Positions 11,996-22,817 of a DNA stretch of 64,000 bases are shown here, piece by piece. Numbering within the stretch: position 1 is the first letter of the stretch; every line of letters starts with the position of its first letter. Origin of the DNA: Calamus simplicifolius (Eukaryota > Streptophyta > Magnoliopsida > Arecales > Arecaceae); contig UESW01001521.1 in the NCBI GenBank assembly GCA_900491605.1, positions 344,111 through 408,110 on the forward strand, written 5' to 3'. The position numbers and the translations under genes were made by a program. The notes beneath the pieces are model-generated. The model was given only the letters and a program-made list of their open reading frames with translations, did no database searches and was not told the DNA's origin.

Positions 11996-12386
11996 ACGGC
12001 ATCTCAATCCTCGGCGCATGGTCAGGTTGTTCTGGGCCACCTGGCGTGCCCACATAATCCACCGCACATCCGTAGCAGAAGGTGGCCATACCTCATAATG
12101 GCGTATGATCTGTTGTATCTCTGTCACTGTGCATGGCCATACCCCGTTACGGTATGCGGATCACCACCTGCCCGTTGCTGTGCATGATCATGTCCAGTGA
12201 TGGCGCGCACCAGATGGACCCCAGATGCGAGACACCTATGAGGTCGTACTGACAGTAACTCATGATGCATCCGGTGTGTACGATGACAGTACGACCTATC
12301 ATCGTCGGCCCCGTATTTTATCCGTTATTGAATTGGGCTCCTAAGAATCAGTGATCATGGGAATAGAAGGGGGACATTCGAATAGG

Positions 12387-12393
12387 TATAAAA
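12387..12393 (+). promoter_or_regulatory. TATA box of element A LTR
   Basis: TATAAAA in a GC-rich setting about 245 bp before the LTR end, the only good TATA box in the LTR. Transcription would start near 12415. Confidence 0.65.
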
Positions 12394-12634
12394 GCACGCG
12401 CCCCGCTGTAAGGATCCTTGGACTCTGGTTTTCTAGTTTTCTTCTTACTAGCTAAAACCCTAACTATTTTAGCTCTCTTCAGCTGAGCAGTTCTTGTCTG
12501 ATCCCAAGTAACTAACTTGAGCGTCGGAGGGTCCCCACCAGAGCATCCGATCTCCGTGGACTTTTCTTGCAAGGGTTTGGAGAGAAGGACGTCCATCTTC
12601 CCCGATGCTTGAAGAAGGTGACTTGGCGTCATCA

Positions 12635-12901
12635 CATCCTGTCATCTATGTGGTCTGAACCCTAATTCTCTCGCCAACAATAACAGGATAGTAGTCAAAG
12701 GAATTATTAATTAAAAAAAAGAAAGCCCTTACCGCATCACAAGGCAGATCAGGGCACCGGAAAAGGATCTCGTAACAAAATTCACCGCCCCTCCCTTTCT
12801 CCCTATTAAACCTCATTCAGAAAGATAAAACCCAAACCATCTTGATTGGTCCACCACAGTCCTCCTCCATCTCAATTCCCAATTCTCCGCTGCCATCATC
12901 C
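12635..12901. other. Host flank and probable promoter of the membrane protein gene
   Basis: AT-rich sequence between the LTR end and the ATG at 12902. It holds an inverted CCAAT (GATTGG at 12844) and pyrimidine-rich leader-like sequence. No gene is seen. Confidence 0.4.
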
Positions 12902-13089
12902 ATGAATCTGCAGCTTGAGGAGCTCGAGTCTGTGACTCTCGCCGACGTCGTCCGCGAGTCTGTCTCCATACCCCGCTCCTCCCCCCAAACCTTCGCCCTC
13001 ATCACCCTCACCCTCGTCTTTCCCCTCTCCTTTGCCATCCTCGCCCACACCCTCTTCATCCACCCCATTCTCTGCCACCTCCAATCTTC

Positions 13090-14242
13090 TGTTGGGTAAT
13101 GAGTCAAAATACGCCTAAATACCCTAATGGGCCTTGAAAGTCCATCACCGTCCTTTAGTGTGTGAATGAGAAATTGCGGGGACATTTAGTCGGAAAGAAT
13201 AAGAAAGGAAGGTTCACTTATATGGAAACCTCTTCCTTGAAGCTTAAGTTCCTTAGGCTCACCATAAGTGAAGAGCTTCGCGCACGTGCGTATGCGAAGG
13301 GCGCTTTGTAGGCACACGTGTGCATCGTCAATTTTTTCTAGATCATGATGATCCGACGGTGGAGACTGATCGGATCAAGATAGGGGCTGAGATCAATTGA
13401 TCGTTGATCGATCGAATGAAGGGTCGAGATGTGGTGATCAAATCATGATCGCGATCGTGATCCAACGGTTGACACCCATCGGTTGACCAGTCAATAGGAC
13501 CGTCGGTTGACCAGTCAATAGGACGGTTGGTGATAAGGCATCTGTCCGATCGTCGGTTGGTGATAAGGCATCCATTCGATCGTCGGTTAGAGATAAGTCA
13601 ATGGTCCGATCATGAAAAGGCATATCAAGACATACAACCGCCTATCTGATAACGTGATCATCATATCACGATGATGAAAGGCTTATCAAGATAAGGATAG
13701 GCTTATCTGATCGGCTGATCTTCAGATCACAGCAATGAAAAGGCTTATCCGATCGCCTGATCTAAAGATCACAATGTCTAAAGGGCATATCAAGGGTGAT
13801 AAGCCCTTAACCCTCACATCCTTTGATTTTAGAATTTAAATTAAATTAAATTCGTAGGGTTGCTTCCAAAGGGTACCTAAAACCTATAAATAGGACCCTA
13901 GACCTAAGCATTTCAATCATCCCAAGCCATTCCGAATTGAATTCAATCTAAATCAATTTTAGTCTTCTCCTCTCTTAGGCATTTGCGTACTTTCCTAAGG
14001 GTAGTATAGGAATAGTGCTTTGAAAAGAGAGTAGCATTCTTGGTTCGATATTTTGGTGAATTGTAGTGCTGCTTTCATCAAAAGGAGACTGTTGTATCCT
14101 GGGAGACAATCGTCATACTGACCGTAAGCACTGACCGGAAGCACCATTGCGGGACGAAATTGTCTTAAGGACTTAGAGCGAAACTCTAGCCTCAGTCTGA
14201 TTCATTAGGTAGCCACCATCTGCCAACATACACCCACCAACA
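13090..14242 (+). mobile_element. Solo LTR of the 25003-31864 copia family
   Basis: It starts TGTTGGGTAA, ends CACCAACA, and matches the copia LTRs along its whole 1153 bp (theirs are 1156 and 1176 bp), including the TATAAATA box at 13885 and the GTAGCCACCAT motif near the end. Flanks TCTTC (13085-13089) and TCCTC (14243-14247) are an imperfect 5-bp target duplication. No internal region is present, so it arose by LTR-LTR recombination after insertion. Confidence 0.9.
13519..13613 (+). repeat. 30-bp subrepeats in the copia-family solo LTR
   Basis: Three units of CGGTTGGTGATAAGGCAT followed by a CGATCGT-type end, each about 30 bp, upstream of the TATA box. Related units occur in both LTRs of the full copia element. 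Confidence 0.7.
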
Positions 14243-15043
14243 TCCTCTTCCTCCTCTGGTGAGTGGAGCCTTCTTTTCTTTTACCAGTTTATCTACCTCC
14301 TCCTCCTTTTCACCTTCTCCCTCCTCTCCACTGCCGCCGTCGTCTTCACGGTCGCATCCCTCTATGCCGCCAAGCCCATCTCCTTCCGCTCCACCCTCAC
14401 CGCCATCCACCCCATGCTCCCCCGTCTTCTCTGCACCTTCCTCTGGGTCACCCTCATCATGGTCCTCTACAACCTCGCCTTCGCCCTCTCCGTCCTCCTC
14501 CTCCTCATCGTAACCCACTCCGCCGTCAACTCCCCCTCCTTCATCCTCGGCCTCGCCCTTGTCATCGTCGCCTTCCTCGCAGCCCACATCTACATCTCGG
14601 CCCTCTGGCACCTTGCTAGCATCGTTTCCATCCTCGAACCCCTCTGCGGCCTCGAAGCCATGGCCAAGAGATGTGACCTCCTCTGCGGCCGCACCCGCAT
14701 GGCCGCCTCCTTCGTCGCCATCTACCTCGGCTCATGTGGCCTCGTCGGCTGGGCCTTCCGCGCCGTCGTCGTCAAGGGCCCTGACGAGGAGGGCAGCGCT
14801 GGCGCCGGGACCGGGACCAACCAACGTTGCTGGTCAAGTGGAGGTAGGGTTTCGCTCGGCGACGAGAAGAGGAGCGCGGACGGTAGGGGAGAGGAGATCA
14901 TGTGGAGGTAGGGTTCACGGATGGTAGGGGAGAGAATATCAGGAGGAGCCGTAGAGGTAGGGCTCCGCTCGAGGGTCGAGAGTTTGGGGAGAGAAGAAAA
15001 AAAAAATCACGAGCAAGAAGATGGAGAGATTGAGTGATGAGAT

Positions 15044-15667
15044 AAATGCGGTAACCTATAACGACGAAAGAAATTTTGCCTTATAAAGCTATTACGACGA
15101 ATCACATATTTTGCCATAATATATGGGATTAAAGCTTTATTTTTTTATAAAATTTTAATCTATAATGATAAAATAATTTTTATCATTATAAATTCATATA
15201 TTACGGTGAAACATGGGTTTTGACGTAATATATGGGATTAAAAAAATTATTTTTTTAATAAAATCTTAACCTCTAACGATGAATAAACTTCAACGTTATA
15301 AATTCATATATTACGATGAAAATGATATTTCATCGTAATAGATGGGGTTAAAAAAATTATTTTTTTAATAAAATTTTAATCTATAACGATGAAATCATTT
15401 TTGCCGTTATAAATTCATATATTATGGTGAAACTGATATTTTACCGAAATAAATAGGGTTAAAAAAATTATTTTTTTAATAAAATCTTAATCTAATGAAA
15501 CAAATGTCATCATTATAAATAAATTTATAATGATAAAAAAAAAATTCATATAATAAATTTTTGTTACGACAAATATAATTTTAGTTTCCTCGTTATAAGC
15601 AGAAATATAACGACGAAAATATTTTATCATAATAAATTCATCGTAAAAAGTTAACTTTCTTGTAGTG
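15044..15667. mobile_element. CACTA-like transposon terminus with subterminal repeats
   Basis: An AT-rich stretch with repeated TATAACGACGAAA / ATTACGACGAA motifs in both orientations and four loose units of about 115 bp containing GGGTTAAAAAAATTA. It ends at 15667 with TTTCTTGTAGTG, the complement of CACTACAAGAAA, a typical plant CACTA end. No opposite terminus was found in the window, so only one end is claimed. Confidence 0.45.
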
Positions 15668-16394
15668 AACTATAAAAGATTATATTTTTTAATATAATCT
15701 AATTAAAAAATTATTGTAGTGATTATTGAAGATATAAGATCAGAGGAAAGCATATTAAGTCATGCCAAAGCTTGACATATATATCACAGAACATATATGC
15801 ACAAAATCTTTTGTTGCCTCTTTTATTATTTTCAACGATCGAATAGTTCTGGTATGTGCAATGCACCAAAAAAGTAACATGAATGGCTATGATCATATGT
15901 TGAAGATATTCTAAACTCTTTTTATTAGATGATAAAAAGCTAGAATTCGTTTTTTGCTGCTATATTTATATAGAGATCGATAAGGTGCCTAAGTTTAGTT
16001 GAGATACATATTTTCAAAACCATTGTTCATGGCAACGGATCAAACACTTGGCTAGCTGAGGGCTAGATGCTTGTGGATTACGGACGTTCATAAACAGCCT
16101 TCTTTCGAAGACTCGTGTAATTGATTTTAACTCGAAACACAATTTCGAAGAGGAAAGAAGATAAGACGAGCCATCGATAAGACAGCGGCCTTAAAAAGTC
16201 ACTTCAAGCCCCTTTCTCTTACTCTCCTCTTCTTCGTGGCAAATATATCTAATGCTGAAACCAGGCACCAATGAATGAAGTCTCCCATCAAGCGTCCCAA
16301 CCCTATCTACGTTGCCCTCCCTTTCAGCGCACGTTGCTGGCGCTTGTCAAAATAGCTGCAGCTTTTTAATAGGATGGAGATTAGATCTTTCTTG
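15668..16394. other. Non-coding, no gene seen
   Basis: AT-rich host or old repeat sequence without a supportable ORF. A second TTTCTTGTAGTG stands at 16388-16399, right at the LINE target site. Confidence 0.5.
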
Positions 16395-17532
16395 TAGTGG
16401 CATGAGAGGCTTTTTTTTTTTTTTTTGATTACAAACGGATGATGACATCATTTTAGGATGAATCAAATTTAATATATTATAGCATAAAATTTGGGTTAAA
16501 ATAAAAGAACAAGAATCTCTCACTTTTTAGCTCCAAAAGTCTGAATGATGGGTCATCCTTGCGGCGATCCAGTTCGCTGCTGAATTGGCTTCTCTATAGA
16601 TGTGTCGAATCTGAACACAGGAAGCACCCTGAAGAAGAGTATGAATGTCGTACATCAAGAGGTTGGTTGGCAGATGATCGCTGTGGTCCTGACGGAGCCA
16701 ACGGATCACGGTCATAGCATCCCTCTCAATAATAAAGCTTCGGGCACCCAGGCAGCGAATAACACAGGATATATCAGCCCAAGCGGCATACAACTCAGCT
16801 AGTGGCACCGAAGAATCAAGAAGGCCGAATCCACCAGCAGCCAGCATCTCACCATCCGACTCTTGAATCATGAAAGCTGAACCTGCAGATCTTCCATGAA
16901 CATTCCTATCAAAATTGATTTTTACAGACCCCAGAAAAGGGGCTCCCAATATATAAAGACCGTACACCGGTGCGCTGCCAAGGCAGCATGGGAGCTCTAG
17001 ATGCCAGGGCTATCAGAATCAAGAACAGCACGGTGGAGAGTGTACTCAGCTAATAAAGAGGAAGTTGTTATGACAACCCTATAAGGAGGGGCAGACTCAT
17101 CAGTAAACATAAACCGATTCTGGGATAACCATACTTGATAAGCAATATAGGCCCTCATCGTACCTTTATGAATGATATCTCTCCCCATATCTTACCTAAT
17201 CAAGCCCAGAAAGGATATACACTGAGAAGCAGCACTGTCATCCTACGGCTGGTCACCAGAACTCTGCCAGATCTGTTTAGCTCTGGAATATGAGAATATA
17301 GTATGATCAACTGTCTCGTCCTCGCTACCACATAGCGGGCACATAGATTGGATTCCCAATCCCTGTCCCAAGAGCACTGAGCAGGTAGGAAGACAATTTC
17401 GAGCAAGCTTTCAAATAAATAGACAGACCCTAGGATGAATGGAAAGATGCCAGATTCAACTTATATTCAACGACTGCTGGGGCTGATATCTGTAAATTTT
17501 GAGAAGATTTCTGATAGTAGCATGAGAGGCTT
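16395..17532 (-). mobile_element. 5'-truncated LINE (L1 type) with target-site duplication
   Basis: An 18-bp direct repeat, TAGTGGCATGAGAGGCTT at 16395-16412 with a one-base variant at 17515-17532, brackets the insert. A T-run from 16411 is the poly-A tail on the minus strand. Reading the minus strand, remnants of a zf-RVT region (about 17400-17200) lead into a C-terminal RNase H domain ending at 16527. RT is absent, so the copy was truncated at its 5' end during insertion, as is usual for LINEs. Confidence 0.85.
16527..16967 (-). pseudogene. LINE C-terminal RNase H domain
   Basis: Open for 146 codons. VKINFDRNVHG carries the first Asp, PLAELYAAW the Glu, FIIERDAMTVI the second Asp, and IRHIYREANSAANWIA the C-terminal block, where the usual final Asp is Asn. 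This is the RNase H found at the end of many plant L1-like ORF2 proteins. It is similar to the domain at 62300-61800 but from a different subfamily. It is a fragment of a dead element. Confidence 0.8.
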
Positions 17533-18001
17533 AATTAATGCCTGATCCATGAATGGATGATATTGGACCTCCTTTCTTTAAGGTAAATCAGTGTGATAAC
17601 AGTAAAGAAATTTGACCTCTGAAGAGTGCAACCTCGGGAGCTAGCTTCCGTTTCAAAAGGAGGGAAGCTTAGCGTACACGTAGTAGACTAATGAAGGGCT
17701 TTGGACTTTGGAGTCCGTGGGAGGAATGTGTCTTGGCTTCTTCGCTTTGCTCGTAATTAGTTGGTAGGTTTGCTTGCTGAATAACATCAGCACGCCTCGA
17801 GATGCATGCTGGGCAAATGCAATTGCACGAGAATTAGAATGATTGCTTGTAATTTCAAGGTTAAAAATCCTTTTAAAATTTGTGTTCATGGGAGCATATA
17901 TGCATGCTCTATTTTTTTTGTTTGCTTCACCGAGCTTGTTCTTCCATCAGAGAAGAGGTTAAAATAAAATAAAATAAAAACCACAACTTTTTATGTACAT
18001 G
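17533..18001. other. Host intergenic sequence
   Basis: AT-rich, without a supportable gene. It is the left flank of element B. Confidence 0.5.
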
Positions 18002-18006
18002 GATAT

Positions 18007-20181
18007 TGATGACGCTCAATCACCTCTCCTGGACGTCAGAAACGGAGGCTCTTCTTCACCAGGTTACCTGCAGAAAAGTCCCAGGACCGGAGGGGGTTCT
18101 CCGGTGGGACCCTCCGATGCCCAAGTTAGCAACTGAGGTCACAGCTGAAGAGGGGCTCGAGGGAGCCCTTTTTAGTGTGGAAAGAGGGATCTCAGAGAGG
18201 AGGAATCCCTTTCTGAGAGTTGAGATGGCGATTTTTGGGGGTTATCGCGCATACCTATTTGGTGAGTGGATTCGCCTTTTTATAGGGGTTGACCCTGGCA
18301 TGATCACGTGGGATTGCGTGAGGAGAGGTTGTATGCGGAGTTCAGTTGCGTGAATCTGCGCTGGTTGGTGGGTCCTGTCCCATCGGAAAGGGAGAAAGCA
18401 GTGGTTGGTGGGCTAAGTCCCATCAGCCAGCGGGGCTGTTGGGTTATCGGATCTGGCGATGTGGGGCGGCGCGCATCAGAGAGGCAGTTTCTTGAGCCGC
18501 TGGGGCTGATCTGACAGAAACTGGGAAATCCTGTCTTATCAGAGCCGAGCCGGGTAGACCCGAGATGGCCAGGGCCAATCCCGCTGGCAAGACAGTGCCG
18601 GGGCAGGGCTGAATCGACGGACTCGAAGGCGCCGGGGCTGAGTCGGGCCAGCCGGGGATGGCCTTGGCCGACTCGACGGAACTGGAGATGCCGGGGCCGA
18701 GTCGGGTCGCCCGGGGATGGCCTTGGCCGACTCGGTGGAACTGGAGACGCCGGGGCCGAGTCGGGCCGCCCGGGGACGGCCTTGGCCGACTCGGCGGAAC
18801 TGGAGACGCCGGGGCCGAGTCGGGCCGGCCGAGGATGGCCTTGGCCGACTCGGCGGAACTGGAGGCGCCGGGGCTGGCTGGAAGGTGCCGGGGCCGGCTG
18901 GGAAGCGTCGGGGCCGCCCAGCTTGGAGACGTATGGGGCCGGCTAGGAGAGTGCCGGGGCCGACTGGGAAGTACCGGGGCCAGCTGGGAGGTGTCGGGGC
19001 CGGCTGGGAAGCGCCGGGGCCGCCCAGCTTGGAGACGTATGGGGCCGGCTAGGAGAGTGCCGGGGCCGACTGGGAGGTGCCGAGGCCGGCTGGGAAGTGT
19101 CGGGGCCGCCTAGCTTGGAGACGTATGGGGTCGGCTGGGAAGTGTCGGGGCCGCCTAGCTTGGAGACGTATGGGGTCGGCTAGGAGAGTGTCGGGGCCGA
19201 CTGGGAGGTGCCGGGACCGGCTGGGAAGTGCCGGGGCCGCCTAGCTTGGAGACGCCGGGGGCCGGCTAGGAAGGTGCCGGGGCCGCCTGGGAAGTGTCGG
19301 GGCCGGCTGAGAAGTGCCAGGGCCGCCTAGCTTGGAGACATAGGGGGTCAGCTAGGAAGATGTCGGGGCCGCCTGGGAAGTGCCTGGGCCAGTGCCAGGG
19401 CCGGCTGGGAAGTGCCAGGGCCGCCTAGCTTAGAGACGTAGGGGGCCGGATAGGAAGATGTCGGGGCCGGCTGGGAAGTGTCGGGGCCGGCTGGGAAGTG
19501 CCGGGGCCGCCTAGCTTGGAGACATAGGGGGCCGGCTAGGAAGATGCCGGGGCCGGCTGGGAAGTGCCGGGGCCGGCTGGGAACTGCCGAGGCCGCCTAG
19601 CTTGGAGACGTAGAGGGCCGACTAGGAAGATGCCGGGGCCTCCTGGGAAGTGCCGGGGCCGCCTAGCTTGGAGACGTAGGGGGCCGGCTAGGAAGGTGTC
19701 GGGGCCGCCTGGCTTGGAGGTGCCGGCCTTTGGGGTCGTCGGTCTTGGAGCCGTCGGTCTTGGAGGTGTTGGCCTTTGGGGCCGTCGGTCTTGGAGCCGT
19801 CGGTCTTGGAGGTGTCGGCCTTTGGAGCCGTCGATCTTAGAGGTGTCGGCCTTTGGGGCCGTCGGTCTTGGAGGTGTCAGCCTTTGGGGTCGTCGGTCTT
19901 GGAGACGTCGATCTTGGAGGTGTCGGCCTTTGGGGTCGTCGGTCTTGGAGCCGTCGGTCTTGGAGGTGTCGACCTTTGGGGCCGTCGGTCTTGGAGGTGT
20001 CGGCCTTTGGGGCCGTCGGTCTTGGAGCCGTCGGCCTTGGAGGTGTCGGCCTTTGGGGCCGTCGGTCTTGGAACCGTCAGTCTTGGAGGTGTCGGCCTTT
20101 GGAGCCATCGGTCTTAGAGCCGTCGGCCCTTGGGGCCGTCCAAAAAATTTTTATTTTTCGTGGGGTCAAATGGCCCCATCA
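18007..20181 (-). repeat. 3' LTR of element B (element on minus strand)
   Basis: 2175 bp, starting TGATGACGCTC and ending CCCCATCA in plus orientation. It holds three successive GC-rich arrays: units of about 59 bp around 18655-18860, units of about 60 bp with CTAGCTTGGAGACG around 18870-19720, and units of 21-42 bp built on GTCGGTCTTGGAG at 19735-20140. A TATA box lies on the minus strand at 18277-18284. Long ORFs here are repeat artefacts. Confidence 0.9.
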
Positions 20182-20195
20182 AATGCCCCCACACT
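20182..20195 (-). promoter_or_regulatory. Polypurine tract of element B
   Basis: On the minus strand AGTGTGGGGGCATT stands directly before the LTR start TGATGGGG. Confidence 0.75.
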
Positions 20196-20587
20196 CCTTG
20201 AGCTTGCGGGCCCTGTATCAGCTAAGCGAAAGGAGTGTAGAACTTCAAAAATTTTGGAGGCAAATTGATTACCTCACGCCCGCCACTCAAAGCAGCGTAC
20301 GTTAATTTTTTGGGGGGATGCTCGTCAGTTAGCCGTTGAGGCAAAAATAAAGCTGATGAGGCAAAGTTGAGGCCGTTGAGAACCTTTTGAAACCCCGAAG
20401 GATGACCCGAGAGTCGCTGGGACTCGACCATGCTCGGGAGCCTTTAACCCCGGAGGATGACCAGATGGTGCTTGGGCCAGGCTCAGGTGCCTCTTTCTTT
20501 ACAGAAATTGGTCTCCTTCTGCAGGGTTGATGACCTGCCCCCCAGGAAACTCTGTTGATTGGAATCCGCAGGTCTTGAGCTTGAGGG

Positions 20588-20952
20588 TGCCGACACGGAG
20601 CCGGTCTTCGGTGCCAACGCGGAGTCGGTCTTTGGTGCCGACGTGGAGTCGATCTTTGGTGCCGACGTGGAGTCGGTCTTTGCTGCCGACGCGGAGCCGG
20701 TCTTTTCTACCGACGCGGAGCCGGTCTTTGTTGCTGACGTGGAGGCGGTCTTTGTTGCCGATGCGGAGGCGGTCTTTGCTGCCGACACAGAGTCGGTCTT
20801 TGCTGCCGACGTGGAGTCGGTCTTTGCTGCCGATGCGGAGTCGATCTTTGCTGCCGACGCGGAGCCGGTCTTTGGTGCCGATGCGGAGTCGGTCTTTGGT
20901 GCCGATGTGGCGGAGTCGGTCTCTGTTGCCGACGCGGAGCCGATCTCTGTCT
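20588..20952. repeat. 24-bp tandem array, about 15 copies, element B 3' region
   Basis: Units of GGAGTCGGTCTTTGGTGCCGA type, 24 bp each, lie between the pol remnant and the purine tract. They yield eight-residue periodic ORFs in several frames on both strands, with no start context or homology, so they are not treated as genes. Element C has a related 24-bp array at the same structural position. Confidence 0.9.
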
Positions 20953-21026
20953 AAGAAATATACTCATCCCAAGAGCGTGATAAAACAAGGATATTCTGAA
21001 TAATATTTTATTAAAGAATCAGCAAG

Positions 21027-22718
21027 CTACTGATAATACCATCGTAAGTTGTCCACGTTCCGAGTGCAGGGGAGAAGCTTCCCATTTTGATGCCAGCTTG
21101 CTTCCTTCCGTCGGCTCTTCGAGCTGCTGTCGCCCCTCATGAGATCATGCTATTGTTCTTTCCGTTGGGGCATTGTTGATGCAAATCTGAGGCGCTAGAG
21201 GTGCCGACGCACCCGGGGCAGTGAGGTTTCCTCGAACGAACTTGCCTAAGTGACCCTGCTGGACAAACTTTTCAATGGCCCTCTTCAAATGGCGGCAATC
21301 TTCGGTGTCATGTCCATAGTCTCAGTGATACCGGCAGTAAAGCTCTTTGTTGTGGGGTTTACTGACTTTAGGGGATGTGGGCATTGAAAGTAAGGCTCCT
21401 CCTCAATCTCTAGCAGGATGTGGGAGATCGGAGCCATGAGAGGAGTAAACCACCCCTTAGGAACCAGCGCCTGGGGCCGGTGGTCAAAGCGACGGGGTGG
21501 TTCGGGCTGCCCGGATCGCCCCTCAGCTGGTTCCGTGGGTGTCGGCTTCTTATTGGAACTCCTGTCGGCTTCCCTTCTGGACGAATCAGCCTCGTTGGCG
21601 CGATGTACTTCTGTGCCCGACTCAGCAACTCGGCATAGGAGCCAGGAGGCTTTTTGTCCAGAGAATATGCAAATCTGGAGGGGCGGAGTCCCCGCTTCAA
21701 TCCTAGGGTAGCGACAGAATCTTCTAAGTTATAGACTTCGAGCGCGGCCTCTTAAATCGAGCTACAAAGTCCTTCAAGGTCTCGCCACTCCTTTGTTGGA
21801 TGGCAAACAAGCTATCGGCGACTCGAGGGATCTTCCGGCATGCATCAAAGTGAGCCAGGAAAGACCGCTCAAGTTGCCTAAACGAATTGATACTGCGGGG
21901 TGGCAGGCGAGAATACCATGCACGCGCTGCTTTCCGTAGCGTGGCTGGAAAAGCAACACACAGAAGAGAGTCCGTCGCCCCCTGGACCTGCATGAGGACC
22001 TTATAGCTCTCCAAGTGGTCCAGAGGGTCCGTTGTACCATCGTAGGGGTCCAGCTGGGGAAGATGGAACCGAGGCGGAACCGGCTCCTCCGTGATGCGGC
22101 GGGAGAGCGGAGGACGATGGTCAAACTCTTCCTTCGGCTGATGATTTATTTTTCTGGCGAGCTCATCTAGCCGCCGGTTGTACTCCTCCAGGCGTTCCTC
22201 CACCTGGCGGCTGATTGTTGGGGCCCTCCGAGATGGCTTGGAGGAGGAAGAAGAAGAGGAGAAAGAAGAAGATGGAGACGGGAGTCTAGACTTCGCCTGG
22301 GCTCCTCCTGATGACGAGGCTCGGGAGGGAACTTGCCGGGGCTGTGGTAGGGGGACCGCGGCCGCTTGGTGGGCTCGTAGTGAGGCTTCCTAGGGGAAGC
22401 CGGGCGTCGGCCGGTCTCGCGCCGACTAGCCTCTCGCCGAGGAGAGCCTCCCCTTGCCGACTGCTGACTGGCGGGGCGAGCGGTTTGGTGCTGAGTGGCC
22501 ACAGACTGTTGCTGCTGGAGCCCGTGGATAATGGCGGTGAGAGCTTGGACCTGCTGGGAGAGGTTCGCCAGATGCTCCACTGTTTGGTCAGAGGCATCCG
22601 GCGGCGGGCAAGTCACCGGAGGGTCACCTGTAGGAGGATTGGCCTCCTGCTGCCTGACTGGCGGGGGAAGCCCCGCCGGGCAGCTGACGGAGGCGTCCTT
22701 GGCTCGAGTCACCACCAT
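21027..22718 (-). pseudogene. gag: gag of element B fused to the tail of pol
   Basis: It starts at the ATG ending at 22718 (MVVTRAKDASVSC). A Gln/Pro-rich head is followed, after a shift near 22180, by the gag domain (LDPYDGTTDPLDHLE, then SRLPPRSINSF, FLAHFDACRKIPRV), then after another shift YSLDKKPPGSY. The zinc-knuckle-like C-H-H-C cluster near 21300 has a stop inside it. Near 21135 the sequence jumps from just upstream of protease to the integrase C-terminus and ends with NVDNLRWYYQ and a TAG at 21029-21027, matching the pol end of element A. About 3.6 kb of pol is missing compared with A. Confidence 0.85.
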
Positions 22719-22798
22719 GGCTTCTAGAAGAGAAGAGGGGGGGAGGATCGAATCTTTTGAGGTGCAGCACAGGGAGAATATTCGCTATCCCTTTTCCC

Positions 22799-22817
22799 CC
22801 TACCTGGCGCGCCAATC
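22799..22817 (-). promoter_or_regulatory. Primer binding site of element B
   Basis: On the minus strand, directly after the LTR end, GATTGGCGCGCCAGGTAGG. It is the same class of site as in elements A and C. Confidence 0.7.

Larger units (their letters stand above)
1..12634 (+). mobile_element. Ty3/gypsy LTR retrotransposon A (Tat type), 5' LTR cut by window edge
   Basis: The first 15 bases match the last 15 bases of the LTR that ends at 12634 with one mismatch, so the window opens at the very end of the 5' LTR. Order on the plus strand: primer site, gag, retropepsin, reverse transcriptase, RNase H, a second RNase H of the archaeal type, integrase, tandem array, antisense gene, purine tract, 3' LTR. 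Pol order RT-RH-INT is Ty3/gypsy. The extra RNase H, the long 3' non-coding region with tandem repeats and the antisense ORF are known traits of the Tat lineage. Coding regions carry many stops and frameshifts, so this copy is dead. The target duplication cannot be checked because the left end is missing. Confidence 0.92.
10701..12634 (+). repeat. 3' LTR of element A
   Basis: It starts TGATATAG after the purine tract and ends GTCATCA, matching the LTR tip at 1-15. Length is 1934 bp, more than half of it the 48-bp array. A TATA box at 12387 leaves a short R-U5 of about 220 bp. Confidence 0.85.
12902..14911 (+). pseudogene. Plant multi-pass membrane protein gene, split by a solo LTR and C-terminally truncated
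   Basis: The first part, 12902-13089, begins MNLQLEELESVTLADVV and has one membrane segment (FALITLTLVFPLSFAIL). The second, from 14243, continues with about four membrane segments (FIYLLLLFTFSLLST; FLWVTLIMVLYNL; LALVIVAFLAAHIYI; FVAIYLGSCGLVGW) and the conserved ALWHLASIVSILEP and GRTRMAA. I recognise an uncharacterised plant family of about 330 residues, sometimes annotated 'polyadenylate-binding protein 1-B-binding protein'. No intron is needed. Removing the LTR and one copy of the target duplication restores one frame. Family similarity stops near 14790; the last membrane segments are missing and the frame runs through unrelated GC-rich sequence to a TAG at 14909. It is probably inactive. 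Confidence 0.65.

Noticed and set aside
10896..12127. ORFs of 157, 224 and 249 codons on both strands, looking like a repeat protein
   Set aside because: The unit is 48 bp, a multiple of three, so any stop-free frame stays open. The sequence is LTR U3.
14192..14611. Acidic ORF of 139 codons on the minus strand
   Set aside because: It is the mirror of the membrane protein exon with its CTC/GTC-rich codons.
12902..15667. Gene capture by a CACTA element with both ends present
   Set aside because: Only the right-hand end was found; no CACTACAAGAAA lies upstream within the window.
19536..20305. ORFs up to 234 codons with periodic GVGLWGRRSW-type residues
   Set aside because: They fall inside the GC-rich LTR arrays of element B and are open on both strands.
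20483..21003. Eight-residue repeat proteins in three frames around 20588-20952
   Set aside because: They are the translation of the 24-bp non-coding array, without start context or independent evidence.
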